Source of the DNA: UBA1941 sp046329575
GTDB taxonomy: Bacteria; Bacteroidota; Bacteroidia; Chitinophagales; LD1
Reading direction: 5' to 3'
Length of the DNA stretch: 64,000 bases
NCBI GenBank assembly: GCA_046329575.1
Contig: JAXLUJ010000004.1
Location: 1-64,000, forward strand
Shown: positions 27,201 through 36,632 of the stretch, piece after piece
Layout of the letters: each line of letters begins with the position of its first letter
How positions within the stretch are numbered: position 1 is the first letter of the stretch
Translations under genes and position numbers: made by a program
Notes under the pieces: generated by a model
Databases searched by the model: none
Told to the model about the DNA's origin: nothing
The model's input: the letters and a program-made list of their open reading frames with translations, nothing else

Positions 27201-28828
27201 ATTATATCACACAGGCGATTTATGGGATTTATAGTTTGAATAATAAGTTTGCGAGAATATTTAATAACTCGGTGAGTACACGGCAGGTGCCTTATTTGCG
27301 AAGTCAATATACATCCGTTGATAGTAGTAATCGGTTTAGCGATAATGTAGGCATTATGAGTACGTATGATGACAGCACCGCCATTACATCAAATAGTGTT
27401 TCAATAGATGGCCCGATTGGAAGTATTGTACCCAGAAATTCTCTTCAAAACAAAGTGACGAGCATAGCGGTAAACAGTAGTGTAAAAAATGCTCAGGTAT
27501 ATTGCAATACCACCAGCGGTGCGCATTGGGGGATTTTGGGATTAGGAACAAATACCGGTGGTGTCGATATGAGAAATAACCGACTGCAAGGTCATCAGGC
27601 GGGTATTGCCATTTTTGGAACCAATGCTACCATCGGTAATCAGGGATTGTATAGTGGCACATGGCCTTCGGGAACCGGAACCATTACTTTAGGTATGAAT
27701 GACTATACCAATGACAACAGTTGGATAAATGATAGTGCTCATTTGGGCGTTTATGCGAATGCCAATGCGAGTAGCCATCGGATTTTATTGCGAGAGAATG
27801 GAACAGTACCTTCTGGCTGGAATCTCAGTGAATTGAATCCCGCACTTAGTGCTCCAAATTCATGTTCAAATCCAAATGGACTCGGAAGTTCATTAACTCA
27901 AGATGCAGCAAATGCCTTGTACAAGTTTAACGCCAGATGCGTTACGACAATAGGCACTTCCTTGGCCATCAGCGATTGCTCCGATTTCTCAGGTCCTGAA
28001 AACGATCCACCAAAGTTTCATTTATCGCAGATTGATTGGTGGGAAAAAATTGCAATGGGTAAGGATAGTCTAGAAGAAAGTTTGATTTCAAATGATATTC
28101 ACCAGTGGCGAATTAACGAACTGATGGAAATGCTCATTAAATCGCCTGAAATCCGATCAAACAGTAGGATATTAGATAGTTTTTATCAATACAATACAAG
28201 CAGCGATTTAATGTTGCAATTGAAAGCCATTTATGAACAAGGTGCTGCATCGAATGATAGTGCTTATGTAAGTTCATTAGTATCGACCAATAGCACGTTA
28301 TATCCCATAACTGTTCAGGAGCAAAATATGCAAACGCTGAACAACTTATATCTGACCTACTTTACGAATTATCTTGGAGTGAGTTCCATGCCTGAGACTG
28401 CAAAAATACAATTGAAAAACATTGCATCACAATGCTATGTGACGGGCGGTCCTTCGGTATTTTTGGCACGAAGCATGTATTCGACGATGGCCAACAATTT
28501 AGACTGGACATTTCAGGATGATTGTATATTCAGTACAGGCTATTTTAAAACCGATAATGAGCAGAAGAAAATAGCGTTTGATAATATGAGCAGTGCTTTT
28601 AAGATTTATCCGAATCCAACCGGAGGAAAAGATGCAGTGAGTGTTAGTACTGACATTGGTGGTGAAATAACTTTGCAAAATTCGCTTGGTGTGAAGGTGT
28701 TTTCTCAAAAGCTAGTTAGTGGCAGCAACAGAATTAATATTGTCCATCTCTCATCTGGATTGTATATTTATTCAGCGCAATTGGTAAATGGTAAATCAGA
28801 ATTTGGTAAACTAATAATAACCAGGTGA
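21239..28828 (+). CDS. Giant T9SS surface protein, main body (full-length copy of the cassette family)
   Basis: 2,529 residues from GTG 21239; the open frame begins at 21185, right after the TAG. Order: beta-rich repeats of unknown type (about 1-1000); a block shared with the fourth copy (about 1004-1418) ending in Ig-like units (KGDTARLSVQAVSGSSFSW); one SprB-like repeat (CYGQSNGVRW..GGTPLYQYSWSSG, about 1425-1490) absent from the other copies; a right-handed beta-helix region with NosD-like Asn-rich turns (about 1640-2200); and a T9SS type A tail (FKIYPNPTGG to the end). It is probably secreted and surface-attached. The stop overlaps the partner gene start by one base. Confidence 0.82.
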   Translation: MKAVFSTIIEISRITPDSVGIWDNSCVGTETNWAFLIRNKDSVQTAVNCFAELTQDVGGALPAFTRIRRSSLELWHADASGNVFTATPQTLVNVNRYDSLQFGVLADTLKGNGCISLPTGDFWLRDCKLFLGTMPPKDAYVLRFTTYRCCPKPDTPYFSNTLTGIKATFNHWNAGARFTLGCYTAQEAASPVSKLKYDPDSTGPIAPVMLYPVLMNPPQRGISAQASLISQNPDLVLQQSHQQQNVGIRDDNPSVDTCSPDISNTIKNVQFPGELSDGGDFQLFTSTPSGFPSGRFALVYHLQPNLVCGDTAPFIFHPGYSFKWPASSYFSGMRPAYDQDSFTRGYAEFDLKVLRDSLMASGIAQPQIADFNAFFLGSEIRYFVKGCCPLDTNYPTPKAFMRSYFSPQPQSECPTCFIPLEQRTFQYVLFCPGCVTPGLITSSLVIERQNYGYRDANDDGRAEVDAQGQMLLANDSTYSRFGDLNRTASIAGDQIHLKSIAHFFDGEGPDGYSYASWRSCDTSKRLHDLYLQLTVFNGDSVDFTAMPHFGQTDSSLQISVTRNGVTSTAIGHPFAVLKRGAKRLIYYHFTDAQLGNFQPGETYHLDGWFHVCKNPERRQDLLILHYLMLANGVSESSISNAGIFNSDLYSNAIDAGASNGQSHGHPCITAPMAIGNTAADTLAHARIFICEPRAAFHTVYPIVVSAPRERWYLNSAKCHQYLGMNTVLAVQDNGLSNLFSYEIRPIPTDISNHLQQGPWLGNSTDPWNFHVNFPNGYRGRFKYFYTAATAYSGRLTTGYAVSTLPFDSSRLSVRKGLLRTAGNLHINNSYLQYGYADSGAVMVQTDSVQFSPYPQSGRYVPEPQTYFDPLNVSFWSSKYYTDTFKTNNGNYAALLLGDEYFEQGLIAEVLPTCTDTVKPYAVRQSDFYSTISDVNNSCNGGIVKANVTAASADTLQRPKLQVLINTASPIFAGDTIRLPIAIQTLPPVSQPVNDQANFFVQISVPVPCPATAQLPIVIDSEKISLLRVYDNTINSAVPPVLVQYDTVCYLTFNLRYNTVNAANYRIDFRFNECRTGSIRLPVYYGWSCDDNYPRYDSVYHSFGNTCMGASLIQVPNTTFSPPQAQVRQLTRDTLPRPAICRDTATLTYRLYFKNDGAGGVGNMLATMVTDTNVWVCTSAVLSTAGGSRSLAVRYRNGMYIDSMVTLSNFTATSFFGTTGVADATGNVLLTLKFRPKTCMLATPSFLVKWYYQKYCSLGKNDSTEIFIGSTAADSCMPVLNNSKLTICKGDTARLSVQAVSGSSFSWSNGSTGASIAVVPLSTTIYAVTVSRSGCSVVLYDTVTVNNLPNAAITPNGGNICANTSKLLTASGGGGYVWSTGCTKDTCRITPAAVGSYAVSVTVTDNSGCKAVGSATFTVKPLPVVSFRDSNTCYGQSNGVRWAAVSGGTPLYQYSWSSGEQTSSIVNKPYGYYTLTVTDANQCVTVKGDSLRSLPPYSGFTIGRKYAGSLCIGQTDSLSIAVAKKYLWSTGDTTQKIRIAPLASSTYSVTLTNNLGCTQTISLSIVVDSSSCCVFDTSLTVVQNNLLKQPQNALVTKLMPLFIQAFPQYASSNGSQYYLKNFPYPISFTKAFIIDASLTIENSQLFFSDSTGYMYIPINTPNVTLTLKGAVLRACGEKMWKGIEILPSGGRVITGADSLGHRTEIWDADIGIAMRTNSPIYHIDSTDFINNRVGMYMNGYKPLESSLKRSRFFTSAGTAMKRVTGPNVASYNDMPTNKMLYGVQLYNTNGHQIGASNCNEEPNRFYNLYCGVYAQLSEIYAVHNSFEGLRDTVWGAPFYGCGIYANGNIGNTLVQRIQIGDGTDCGKNYFYANRFGINLNNNDAGDTILISNNKFSHAAKADINVNSAKGLPLIDINYNLMDTGDLAGDGIRLLGCVNSGIYVHHNFIRSVPLSSTYTSANPFPKRVCGIVVVGRSNNVANRALKIYENYITQAIYGIYSLNNKFARIFNNSVSTRQVPYLRSQYTSVDSSNRFSDNVGIMSTYDDSTAITSNSVSIDGPIGSIVPRNSLQNKVTSIAVNSSVKNAQVYCNTTSGAHWGILGLGTNTGGVDMRNNRLQGHQAGIAIFGTNATIGNQGLYSGTWPSGTGTITLGMNDYTNDNSWINDSAHLGVYANANASSHRILLRENGTVPSGWNLSELNPALSAPNSCSNPNGLGSSLTQDAANALYKFNARCVTTIGTSLAISDCSDFSGPENDPPKFHLSQIDWWEKIAMGKDSLEESLISNDIHQWRINELMEMLIKSPEIRSNSRILDSFYQYNTSSDLMLQLKAIYEQGAASNDSAYVSSLVSTNSTLYPITVQEQNMQTLNNLYLTYFTNYLGVSSMPETAKIQLKNIASQCYVTGGPSVFLARSMYSTMANNLDWTFQDDCIFSTGYFKTDNEQKKIAFDNMSSAFKIYPNPTGGKDAVSVSTDIGGEITLQNSLGVKVFSQKLVSGSNRINIVHLSSGLYIYSAQLVNGKSEFGKLIITR

Positions 28829-29937
28829 TGAAAAAGTGGCTCACATTCGTAATAACTTGTATAATTTGTTTGACACAAGTAAAGGGTCAAATTCAATTTC
28901 GCAATCCAGGATTCGAAGGGGACTATTGTTATTTCTGTCTTCCACAGTATTGGTCTAGTTGTGATGACCATGTTTTGACTATAAATAAGGATACGATTAA
29001 TTTTATTCCAAATCCAACAAACTTTGTTGATGGAAGAAGTTATGCTGTAATAGAACGCGAATATCCGCATGATAATGGAGATGCGAGTCAAAGTTTGGAG
29101 TGTTCGTTTGAAAAGAACTATGAATATAGATTCAGTATGTTCATGTCTGCTTGGGGGTGTTATAACTTCGGATGTTATACGGAAAGGGGATATTTGATAA
29201 TATACCTTGGCAACGATAGTTGTGATAGGCATCAACTGATATACAAGAGTTTGTTGTTAGACACCGTTTGGCAAAAACAGACAATCACTTTTACACCTGA
29301 TTCCGATTATAGTTGGATAATATTTTCGGCAGAATATGTTGATACAATAAAGTTTGTCGACATCGCTCTCGATGCCCTTTCCCCCATCTACCTCATCAAC
29401 GCCAATGCGGTGCATGTGGCGAATCGCGATACGGTAATTTATAAGCGGGGAAGTGAAACGCCTTGTGTGCCGCTGCATGCTACCAGTAGTATATCTACTT
29501 TTGATACGGTGCGATGGTATAAACTGGTAAACGATACGCTAAAAGTGCCGGTGGCTAATGGTTTCAGCACTACGCAGTGTTTAGATAGCAGTACCACGTT
29601 TTTAATTGGCATGCGCGATAGTGTGATGGGCTGCGCGGGGGTGGAGTGGAGTTGGGATACGGTGCGTGTGTGGGTTAGAGATACGGTGTTGGGGATAAAT
29701 GAAGAGTTACAGACGCAAGACGCAAGTTTTCAATTACAGCCTAACCCGGTAAACCAAATGCTCCGCATTTCGCCATTGTTTGATGGTCCGTTTAACTGGG
29801 AAATCAGCGATGCGTTGGGCAGAAGTATTTTGCGCGGCAACGGTCGTGATGAAACTTTAGTGAATGTAGAACCACTCCAACGCGGCGCTTACTTAATGAA
29901 AGTTGAGGGGGTGGTGAGAAGGTTTTTGAAGGAGTAG
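28828..29937 (+). CDS. Secreted partner protein, copy 1 (T9SS tail)
   Basis: 369 residues from ATG 28828 (GTG at 28825 possible). Signal peptide MKKWLTFVITCIICLTQVKG; a jelly-roll-like lectin or carbohydrate-binding domain at about 20-180 (IQFRNPGFEGDYC opening, cysteine-rich); then from 29361 a segment nearly identical in all four copies (LDALSPIYLINANAVH, an Ig-like unit with DTVRWYKLVNDTL) and a T9SS sorting tail with QPNPVNQMLRI. The stop-start overlap with the large gene implies coupled translation, so the two products probably work together at the surface. The N-terminal half is AT-rich relative to the constant half. Confidence 0.75.
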   Translation: MKKWLTFVITCIICLTQVKGQIQFRNPGFEGDYCYFCLPQYWSSCDDHVLTINKDTINFIPNPTNFVDGRSYAVIEREYPHDNGDASQSLECSFEKNYEYRFSMFMSAWGCYNFGCYTERGYLIIYLGNDSCDRHQLIYKSLLLDTVWQKQTITFTPDSDYSWIIFSAEYVDTIKFVDIALDALSPIYLINANAVHVANRDTVIYKRGSETPCVPLHATSSISTFDTVRWYKLVNDTLKVPVANGFSTTQCLDSSTTFLIGMRDSVMGCAGVEWSWDTVRVWVRDTVLGINEELQTQDASFQLQPNPVNQMLRISPLFDGPFNWEISDALGRSILRGNGRDETLVNVEPLQRGAYLMKVEGVVRRFLKE

Positions 29938-30426
29938 AAGAGAGAAGTGTGGTGGGTGTAGTGGGTGTGGTAGGTGTGGTGGGTAAGCTTGGTTTTTGTG
30001 ACTTGCGATTTGCCGTGTATTCGTGTATAGGTGTATCGGTGGTGAATGTGCTTTTGGCTTGCGACTATCTACTAACGACTTGCGACTGGAGTAGCCAAGA
30101 GCGTAAAGACAACGGCTCGGCGTCCGCGTGAGCGACCGCAGCGGAAAGCGTTTTTTTGCGAAGTGATAGTTTAATTTTTTAGAAGCAGTAAAGGCTGCAA
30201 AAAAACCTTGGGAGCGTAGGGCGCGACCCGAACACCGCGCCTTGATTGGGTTTGGCGTGATGTGAACGCCAGCCGCGGTGTGAGGGGCACGCCAAAAATG
30301 GTGTGGTGGGTGTGGTGAGTGTGGTAGGTGTGGTAGGTATGGTGAGTTTGGTGGGTAAGCTTAGGTTTTGTGTCTTGCAATTTGCTGTGTATTCGTGTAT
30401 AGGTTTATCCATGTATCCATGCAAAA
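29938..30426 (+). repeat. Cassette spacer 1: minisatellites around a structured element
   Basis: 489 bases without a gene. Order: G-rich minisatellite of GTGTGGTRG-like 9-mers (29947-29983); a conserved AAGCTT-containing stretch; a 30-bp TTGCGACT..GACTTGCGACT repeat (30058-30087); the structured core (30121-30293); a second G-rich minisatellite (30301-30356); and another copy of the AAGCTTAGGTTTTGTGTC stretch. The same architecture follows every cassette. The last bases run directly into the truncated second copy at 30427. Confidence 0.85.
30121..30293 (+). repeat. Structured intergenic element, spacer 1 copy
   Basis: Three perfect stems are visible: TCCGC/GCGGA (30123-30127, 30141-30145), GTTTTTTTGC/GCAAAAAAAC (30150-30159, 30197-30206) and ACACCGCG/CGCGGTGT (30232-30239, 30274-30281). 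A fourth small hairpin GGCGT/ACGCC lies inside the last loop. Between and after the stems are GGGAGCG (30210), GCGCGACCC (30221) and GGGGCACGCC (30284), which recur at 48161-48350. No reading frame is conserved. Confidence 0.75.
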
Positions 30427-32370
30427 TTGGCAGATGTGAATGTGAATTCGGCGCAAAACGGACAGATTAAAATTCTATCAAACACCATGACCTCGGTAGG
30501 AAAGACCAACAATGCAACGGAGAACATTCAGAATTTAGACAATGGTGAATTAGCTGGTGATGGGATTCGGGTATTGAATTGCATGAATGCCGAATTGTTA
30601 GTGGCCAACAATAACATTCTGAATGTTCCTGTAGATAGTGTGTATAGCAACGCTCATCCTTTTCCGAAGCGGGCATGCGGAATTGTGGTGGCGGGAAGAA
30701 AGAACAGTGCAGCACAGAAACGGCCCGCTCGTGTAGAGAACAACTATCTGGAACAGAGTATTTATGGGATTTATTCGTTGTACAACGACAGTCTGCTGAT
30801 ACAGAACAACACCATTTTTACGACGCAGGTGCCGTATGTGCCATCGTTGCAGGTTTACGGTAGTTATGATACGGCAAGGATGAGCGATAATATCGGCATA
30901 GCAAGCACGTTGGATAATGCGGTGATGGTGAAGGAAAATATGGTGACGGCGCAAGTAGGGACATCCGGATTTGGAAATCCGGGAACGTTGAATGGAAAAG
31001 TAACTGGTGTTTTAGTAAATAGCACTAGCAGTCGTGCAGCGGTTTATTGCAATCAATTGGTATCTCATCATTTTGGAATTTTAGGAATAGGAGCTAACAC
31101 CAATGGCGTAGACATACGCAACAATGTGTTGCGCGGATCGGTTACAGGGTTAGCGACATATGGATATGGTTCAAAATTAGGGAATCAAGGAGCGGCATCA
31201 TGCCCAAGTGGAACCGGCCCATGTACAGTTACCGCTAGTACTGACTATACCCCCGATAATCAGTGGATTAATTGTGTGAATCATTTAGGCGTGTATAATT
31301 TGGCAAATGGCAACGGTCAACAAATTTTATTGAGAAGTCAGGGAGCGCCAGCCGGCTTGGATACGACTTATAATCCCGCGATGATTTCGCCGACGGGTTG
31401 TAACGATCCGAATGGATCTAGTAGTGGTTTTTTTCAATCTGGCCCTCAAAATGCTAAGTTTCAAACACGATGCTCACAATTTTTAAATACGACTCTCGCG
31501 AGTTATTTGCCTAGTTCATGTTATCAAAATAGCGGCGGGAATCCTGCGATAACTTATCTTAAGGCTCAAATTCCTTATTGGGAGAAAACAGTTTTGGGAG
31601 GAGATACTGATTCTATAAATACTGTTCTCAGCACTTCGATGGCTTTGTGGAAGAATGGTGAAATTTATCGTACTATCAATGAAAATCCATGGATTTCAGA
31701 TAGTAGTTCTGTTTTGGATAGCTTTTTCCATTCCTATAAAATGGAAGGTGGAAATTGGGAAGTTTTGAAATCGATCTTTGATAGTGCACTCATGCTGAAG
31801 GACACCACCGACTATAATCGCTTAGCATTAACTAACGGAAGTATTTATCCGGTTAACACACAAGAGTGGAATCAGCAACGCTTAAATAGTATATTACTTA
31901 CGTATTACGGCCAGTATTTAGGCACTGTGAATTTGCCAGATAGTGTAAGAACAAAATTACTAAGTATAGCGCAGCAATGCTATGTCACGGGCGGGCCTTC
32001 TGTTTTCATGGCAAGAAGTTTATACTGGACGCTTACTAATGACATTAAATGGGAATTTCAGGATGAATGCGTTATGCAGACAGGTTTTTATAAGGCGGAA
32101 CAGATGGAGGCTATCAAGCCCAATGAAAAGAAATTGGAATTTTTTAAAATCTATCCTAATCCATTACTTGACAAATCGCAATTATATGTGAGTTGTAACG
32201 AATCAGGTAGATTAACTATTTTCAATAATCAAGGGGAGCGGTTGGTTATATTTGAATTTGCAAAAGGCACATCTAAATTAACCTTGAGCCCACTGCCTAC
32301 AGGAATTTACTTCTTCAAAGCTGTGTTAAATTCCGGAAAGGTTGAAGACGACAAGTTAATAATCGAATGA
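30427..32370 (+). pseudogene. 5'-truncated large surface gene, cassette 2
   Basis: 647 codons open from a TTG at 30427, with no signal peptide and no N-terminal domains. The first residues (ADVNVNSAQNG) correspond to the KADINVNSAKG point in the beta-helix of the full-length copy, so about 80 percent of the gene is missing at the 5' side. The remainder keeps the helix turns (GELAGDGIRVLNC, FPKRACGIVVAGR, GVDIRNN), the pre-tail segment (QQCYVTGGPSVFMARSLYW) and a T9SS tail (FKIYPNPLLD). It is the most divergent copy. Without a promoter or export signal it is probably silent. Its stop overlaps the next ATG (ATGA). Confidence 0.75.
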
Positions 32371-33494
32371 ACATGAAAAGGACGATAGTTTTTATTTTTG
32401 TAATTGCTCTTTGCTTGCATGGAAATTGCCAGATCAATTTTCTCAATCCCTCTTTTGAAGGTACAATATGCACAACATGCACTCCTGATAACTGGAGTGC
32501 ATGTTATTATCAGAATTCTGTTATAGATTCATTTATTGCTGCGAATCTCTTTCCAGAAATTTCGCCACAAAAGGCTATAGACGGAAGGAACTATTTATTT
32601 ATCGAGAAGGAGTATCCACATGACTTTGGTAACGTTTCTCAAAGCGTGAATTGTTTTAAACACGGTAAAAGGTACTGCTTTTTGTTTTTTTCGGCTTCCA
32701 CTTGGGGACCCAAAGACAGTTTTTGGTCTGCGTATTCAACAAACGGCTACCTCACCGTCTATCTCGGCAATGACAGTTGCGACCGGCGTCAAAAAATATA
32801 TCAATCGAAAATCCTCGATTCATCATGGCATCAAATCACAGTAGCGTTTCAGCCGGATTCAGATTATAGTTGGATTAGTTTTTGGCCGGAGAATGATTCA
32901 TTAAACAAAATCGTCGACATCGCTCTCGATGCCCTTTCCCCCATCTACCTGATCAACGCCAATGCGGTGCATGTAGCGAAGCGCGATACCGTAATTTATA
33001 AGCGGGGAAGTGAGCAGCCTTGTGTGCCGCTGCATGCTACCAGTAGTATATCCACTTTTGATACGGTGCGATGGTACAAACTGGTAAACGATACGCTAAA
33101 AGTGCCGGTGGCAAATGGTTTCAGCACTACGCAGTGTTTAGATAGCAGTACTACGTTTTTAATAGGCATGCGCGATAGTGTGATTGGCTGTGCGGGGGTG
33201 GAGTGGAGTTGGGATACGGTTCGGGTGTGGGTTAGAGATACGGTTTTGGGGATAAATGAAGGGTTACAGATGCAAGAGGCAAGTTTTCAATTACAGCCTA
33301 ATCCGGTAAAACAAATGCTCCGCGTTTCGCCTTTGTTTGATGGTCCATTCAACTGGGAAATCAGCGATGCGTTGGGCAGAAGCATTTTGCGCGGCAACGG
33401 TCGTGATGAAACTTTAGTGAATGTAGAACCACTTCAACGCGGCGCTTACTTAATGAAAGTGGAAGGGATGGTGAGAAGGTTTTTGAAGGAGTAG
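32367..33494 (+). CDS. Secreted partner protein, copy 2 (T9SS tail)
   Basis: 375 residues, ATG overlapping the previous stop as ATGA. Signal peptide (RTIVFIFVIALCLHGNCQ); a variable jelly-roll half starting INFLNPSFEG with cysteines at similar spacing to copy 1; the constant half begins at 32918 and is almost the same at DNA level as in copies 1, 3 and 4. The T9SS tail has QPNPVKQMLRV. The gene is intact, so if any promoter reads through it could be exported even though the large gene in front is truncated. Confidence 0.72.
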   Translation: MNMKRTIVFIFVIALCLHGNCQINFLNPSFEGTICTTCTPDNWSACYYQNSVIDSFIAANLFPEISPQKAIDGRNYLFIEKEYPHDFGNVSQSVNCFKHGKRYCFLFFSASTWGPKDSFWSAYSTNGYLTVYLGNDSCDRRQKIYQSKILDSSWHQITVAFQPDSDYSWISFWPENDSLNKIVDIALDALSPIYLINANAVHVAKRDTVIYKRGSEQPCVPLHATSSISTFDTVRWYKLVNDTLKVPVANGFSTTQCLDSSTTFLIGMRDSVIGCAGVEWSWDTVRVWVRDTVLGINEGLQMQEASFQLQPNPVKQMLRVSPLFDGPFNWEISDALGRSILRGNGRDETLVNVEPLQRGAYLMKVEGMVRRFLKE

Positions 33495-33982
33495 GGTAGT
33501 GAGTGTGGTATGTGTGGTAGGTGTGGTGGGTGTGGTGAGAAAGCTTGGGTATTGTGACTTGCGATTTGCCGTGTATTGGTGTATCCGTGTATTGGTGTAT
33601 CGGTGGAGAATGTGCTTTGAGTTTGCGACTATCTACTAACGACTTGCGACTAACGACTTGCTACTGGCCGAGCCAGGAGCCTAAAGACAACGGCTCGGCG
33701 CCCGCGTGAGCGACCGCAGCGGAAAGCGTTTTTTTGCGAAGTGATAGTTTAATTTTTTAGAAGCAGTAAAGGCTGCAAAAAAACCTTGGGAGCGTAGGGC
33801 GCGACCCGAACACCGCGCCGTGATTGGGTTTGGCGTGATGTGAACGCCAGCCGCGGTGTGAGGGGCACGCCAAAAATGGTGTAGTGGGTGTGGTGAGTGT
33901 GGTAGGTGTGGTGAGTGTGGTGGGTGCGTGGATTTGGTCTATTGACTATCAGCTTGTGCCTTGTGACTAATAGCTATTGACT
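33495..33982 (+). repeat. Cassette spacer 2
   Basis: 488 bases without a gene. G-rich minisatellites at 33496-33539 and about 33880-33931 flank the structured core (33699-33871). Upstream of the core is a longer, partly duplicated TTGCGACTATC..CGACTTGCGACT stretch. After the second minisatellite the sequence is unique (GACTATCAGCTTGTGCC..) and runs into cassette 3 homology at 33983. Confidence 0.85.
33699..33871 (+). repeat. Structured intergenic element, spacer 2 copy
   Basis: 173 bases, the same as the spacer 1 copy except for a few substitutions: the first stem has CCCGC instead of TCCGC, and a T to G change lies in the last loop. The long GTTTTTTTGC/GCAAAAAAAC and ACACCGCG/CGCGGTGT stems are unchanged. 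Confidence 0.75.
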
Positions 33983-34299
33983 TGTATATTCCCATCAATA
34001 CTCCAAACGTCACACTAACGCTTAAAGGAGCGGTGTTGCGGGCTTGTGGCGAAAAGATGTGGAAGGGTATTGAAATTTTACCTTCCGGTGGACGAGTGAT
34101 AACCGGTGCGGATTCATTGGGGCATCGGACGGAGATTTGGGATGCAGATATTGGCATAGCGATGCGAACCAACTCACCGATTTACCACATTGATAGTACT
34201 GACTTTATTAACAACAGGGTAGGGATGTATATGAATGGTTATAAACCCTTGGAAAGTTCATTGAAACGAAGTCGCTTTTTTACATCGGTACGGCTATGA
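33982..34299 (+). pseudogene. Cassette 3 large gene, 5' fragment before a frameshift
   Basis: 105 codons from a TTG at 33982; cassette homology starts at 33983 and equals 26196 of the full-length copy, inside the beta-helix. Compared with copies 1 and 4, four bases (CCGG or equivalent) are missing at about 34287 in ACATCGGTACGG, where the others have ACATCGGCCGGTACGG. The shift makes a TGA at 34297 that overlaps an ATG at 34296. No signal peptide. Confidence 0.8.
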
Positions 34300-36632
34300 A
34301 GCGCGTGACCGGGCCCAATGTGGCCTCGTATAACGATATGCCAACAAACAAAATGCTTTATGGAGTGCAGCTTTATAATACGAATGGTCATCAAATTGGC
34401 GTTGCGAATTGCAACGAAGAACCGAATCGGTTTTATAATCTGTACTGCGGGGTGTATGCCCAGTTGAGTGAAATCTATGCGGTGCACAATTCTTTTGAGG
34501 GATTGCGGGACACGGTTTGGGGAGCGCCATTTTATGGATGTGGTATTTATGCAAATGGCAATATTGGCAATACGTTGGTGCAACGCATTCTGATAGGGGA
34601 TGGAACGGATTGCGGTAAGAATTATTTTTATGCGAACAGGTTTGGAATCAATTTGAATAACAATGATGCGGGGGATACGATTTTGATTTCGAATAATAAG
34701 TTTTCGCATGCGGCCAAGGCTGATATTAATGTGAACAGTGCGAAAGGGTTGCCGCTTATTGATATCAACTACAACCTAATGGACACGGGCGATTTGGCGG
34801 GTGATGGGATACGTTTGCTGGGTTGCGTGAACAGCGGCATTTATGTGCATCATAATTTTATACGTAGTGTGCCGTTAAGCAGTACGTACACATCGGCCAA
34901 TCCATTTCCGAAGCGGGTTTGCGGGATTGTAGTGGTTGGGCGTTCAAACAATGTAGCGAACCGGGCGTTGAAGATTTATGAGAATACCTTGAAACAAGCT
35001 ATATATGGCATTTACAGCTTAAACAATAGGAATCCTATTATTTTCAATAATAGTATAAACAACTATCAGGTGTTTTATAAACCAAGTTCCTATCCATCGG
35101 GACCCAATGTAGATTCATTTATGGATGCCGTGGGCATTATGAGCACATTAGACAAGGAGGCAAACATTTATGCGAATTTGTTGAGTACCGACCAAGTGAG
35201 TCATTTTAGCGCGCCGAACAGTCTTCAGAATAAGGTGATAGGCATAGCTGTGAACAGCAGTGCGAGTAATGCACTGGTATACTGTAATAATTTGAACAAT
35301 GAGCATTGGGGTATATTGGGGTTAGGAACAAACACGGGTGGAGTGGATATACGCAATAACCGACTACAAAATCATCAGGCCGGAATTGCCATTTGGGGAA
35401 CGAATGCCAGTATAGGCAATCAGGGAAATGCAAATTGCCCAACGGGCTCCAGTACATCGCCATGTACATGGGGAGCAGATAGCAATAGTTATGTGCCTGA
35501 CAATAGTTGGTATCAATGCGTGAATCATTTAGGCGTATATAACTTTGATACGTTTACAAACCGACAACAAGTATTGATGCGAGATGCAGCACCTAACCTT
35601 CCAGGTGGTTGGACTATTGGGCAGTTAAATCCGGCTATGGACGGGATAAATTATTGTTCGAATCCAAATGCTTTGGGTTCACCATTACTTCAGGACTTTA
35701 ATAACCTACAAGGTAATTCACGTTTCAAACCACGCTGCACAACTGTCCCAAATACCAGCTCGTCATTTAACCTGAACAATTGCTCAATTGAGAGTTCAGG
35801 TACACAGGATGAGCAGTTTAAATTTAAAATGGCTCAGCTCAGTTGGTGGGAAATTATTGCAAAAGGCGAGGACAGTGTTTCAAATATTTGGTTAGCCAAT
35901 GACATTCATTTCTGGCGTAAAACCGAATTGTTACAACAATTGCTATTGCATCCTGAATTTCGTGATAGCAGTAAATTGTTAGACAGTTTTTATGTATCGA
36001 ATACGGGATCAAATACGATGTTGGAATTGATGGCGATCAACGAGCAGGCTCATCAATTCAATGATACTTCACTGATCAATGGATTGATTAGTGCGAACAA
36101 CATCATTTATCCAACCAATAATCAGGAAATCAATATGCAAAAATTGAATAGTATCTATCTCGGTTATTTCACAAACTATTTGGGCACTGCATCCATGACG
36201 GATAGTATGAAGACCCAACTTCGTAATATCGCATCACAATGCTATATCACAGGCGGCCCCAGTGTTTTTATGGCTAGAAGTTTGTACTACATTTTGAATA
36301 ACGAAGTGGACTGGAAGTTTAATGATGATTGTTTGTTGAGTACCGGATTTTTCAAAACGCAAGCGCCATTAGCGAAAGGTAACCCTGAATCAAATAATGG
36401 TTTTCTTATAGTTTATCCCAATTATCTAGAGCAAGAAGGGGTATTAAACATCAATGCATCAGAAAAAGGAGTTATTAAACTTTATGACATCGTCGGTTCT
36501 TATGTATCAGAATTTAGTTTTTCCTCAGGGGTATCCAGTATAGAGCTTAAAAAGTTGCCAGTAGGTATTTACCTTTATCAGGCATCATTGGAGAATCATC
36601 AATTAGTGAACGGAAAATTAATTGTGAAATGA
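34296..36632 (+). pseudogene. Cassette 3 large gene, main part after the frameshift
   Basis: 778 codons in the correct family frame, opening at the ATG of the ATGA created by the 4-base deletion. Residues 1-230 are nearly identical to the full-length copy; after ALKIYEN (34985) it leaves copy 1 and follows copy 4 to 35641, differs from copy 4 to about 36045, then matches it again to the stop. The tail reads IVYPNYLEQEG, with Tyr where the sorting motif usually has Pro. It lacks the signal peptide and N-terminal domains, so a silent donor or decaying copy is likely. Confidence 0.78.
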
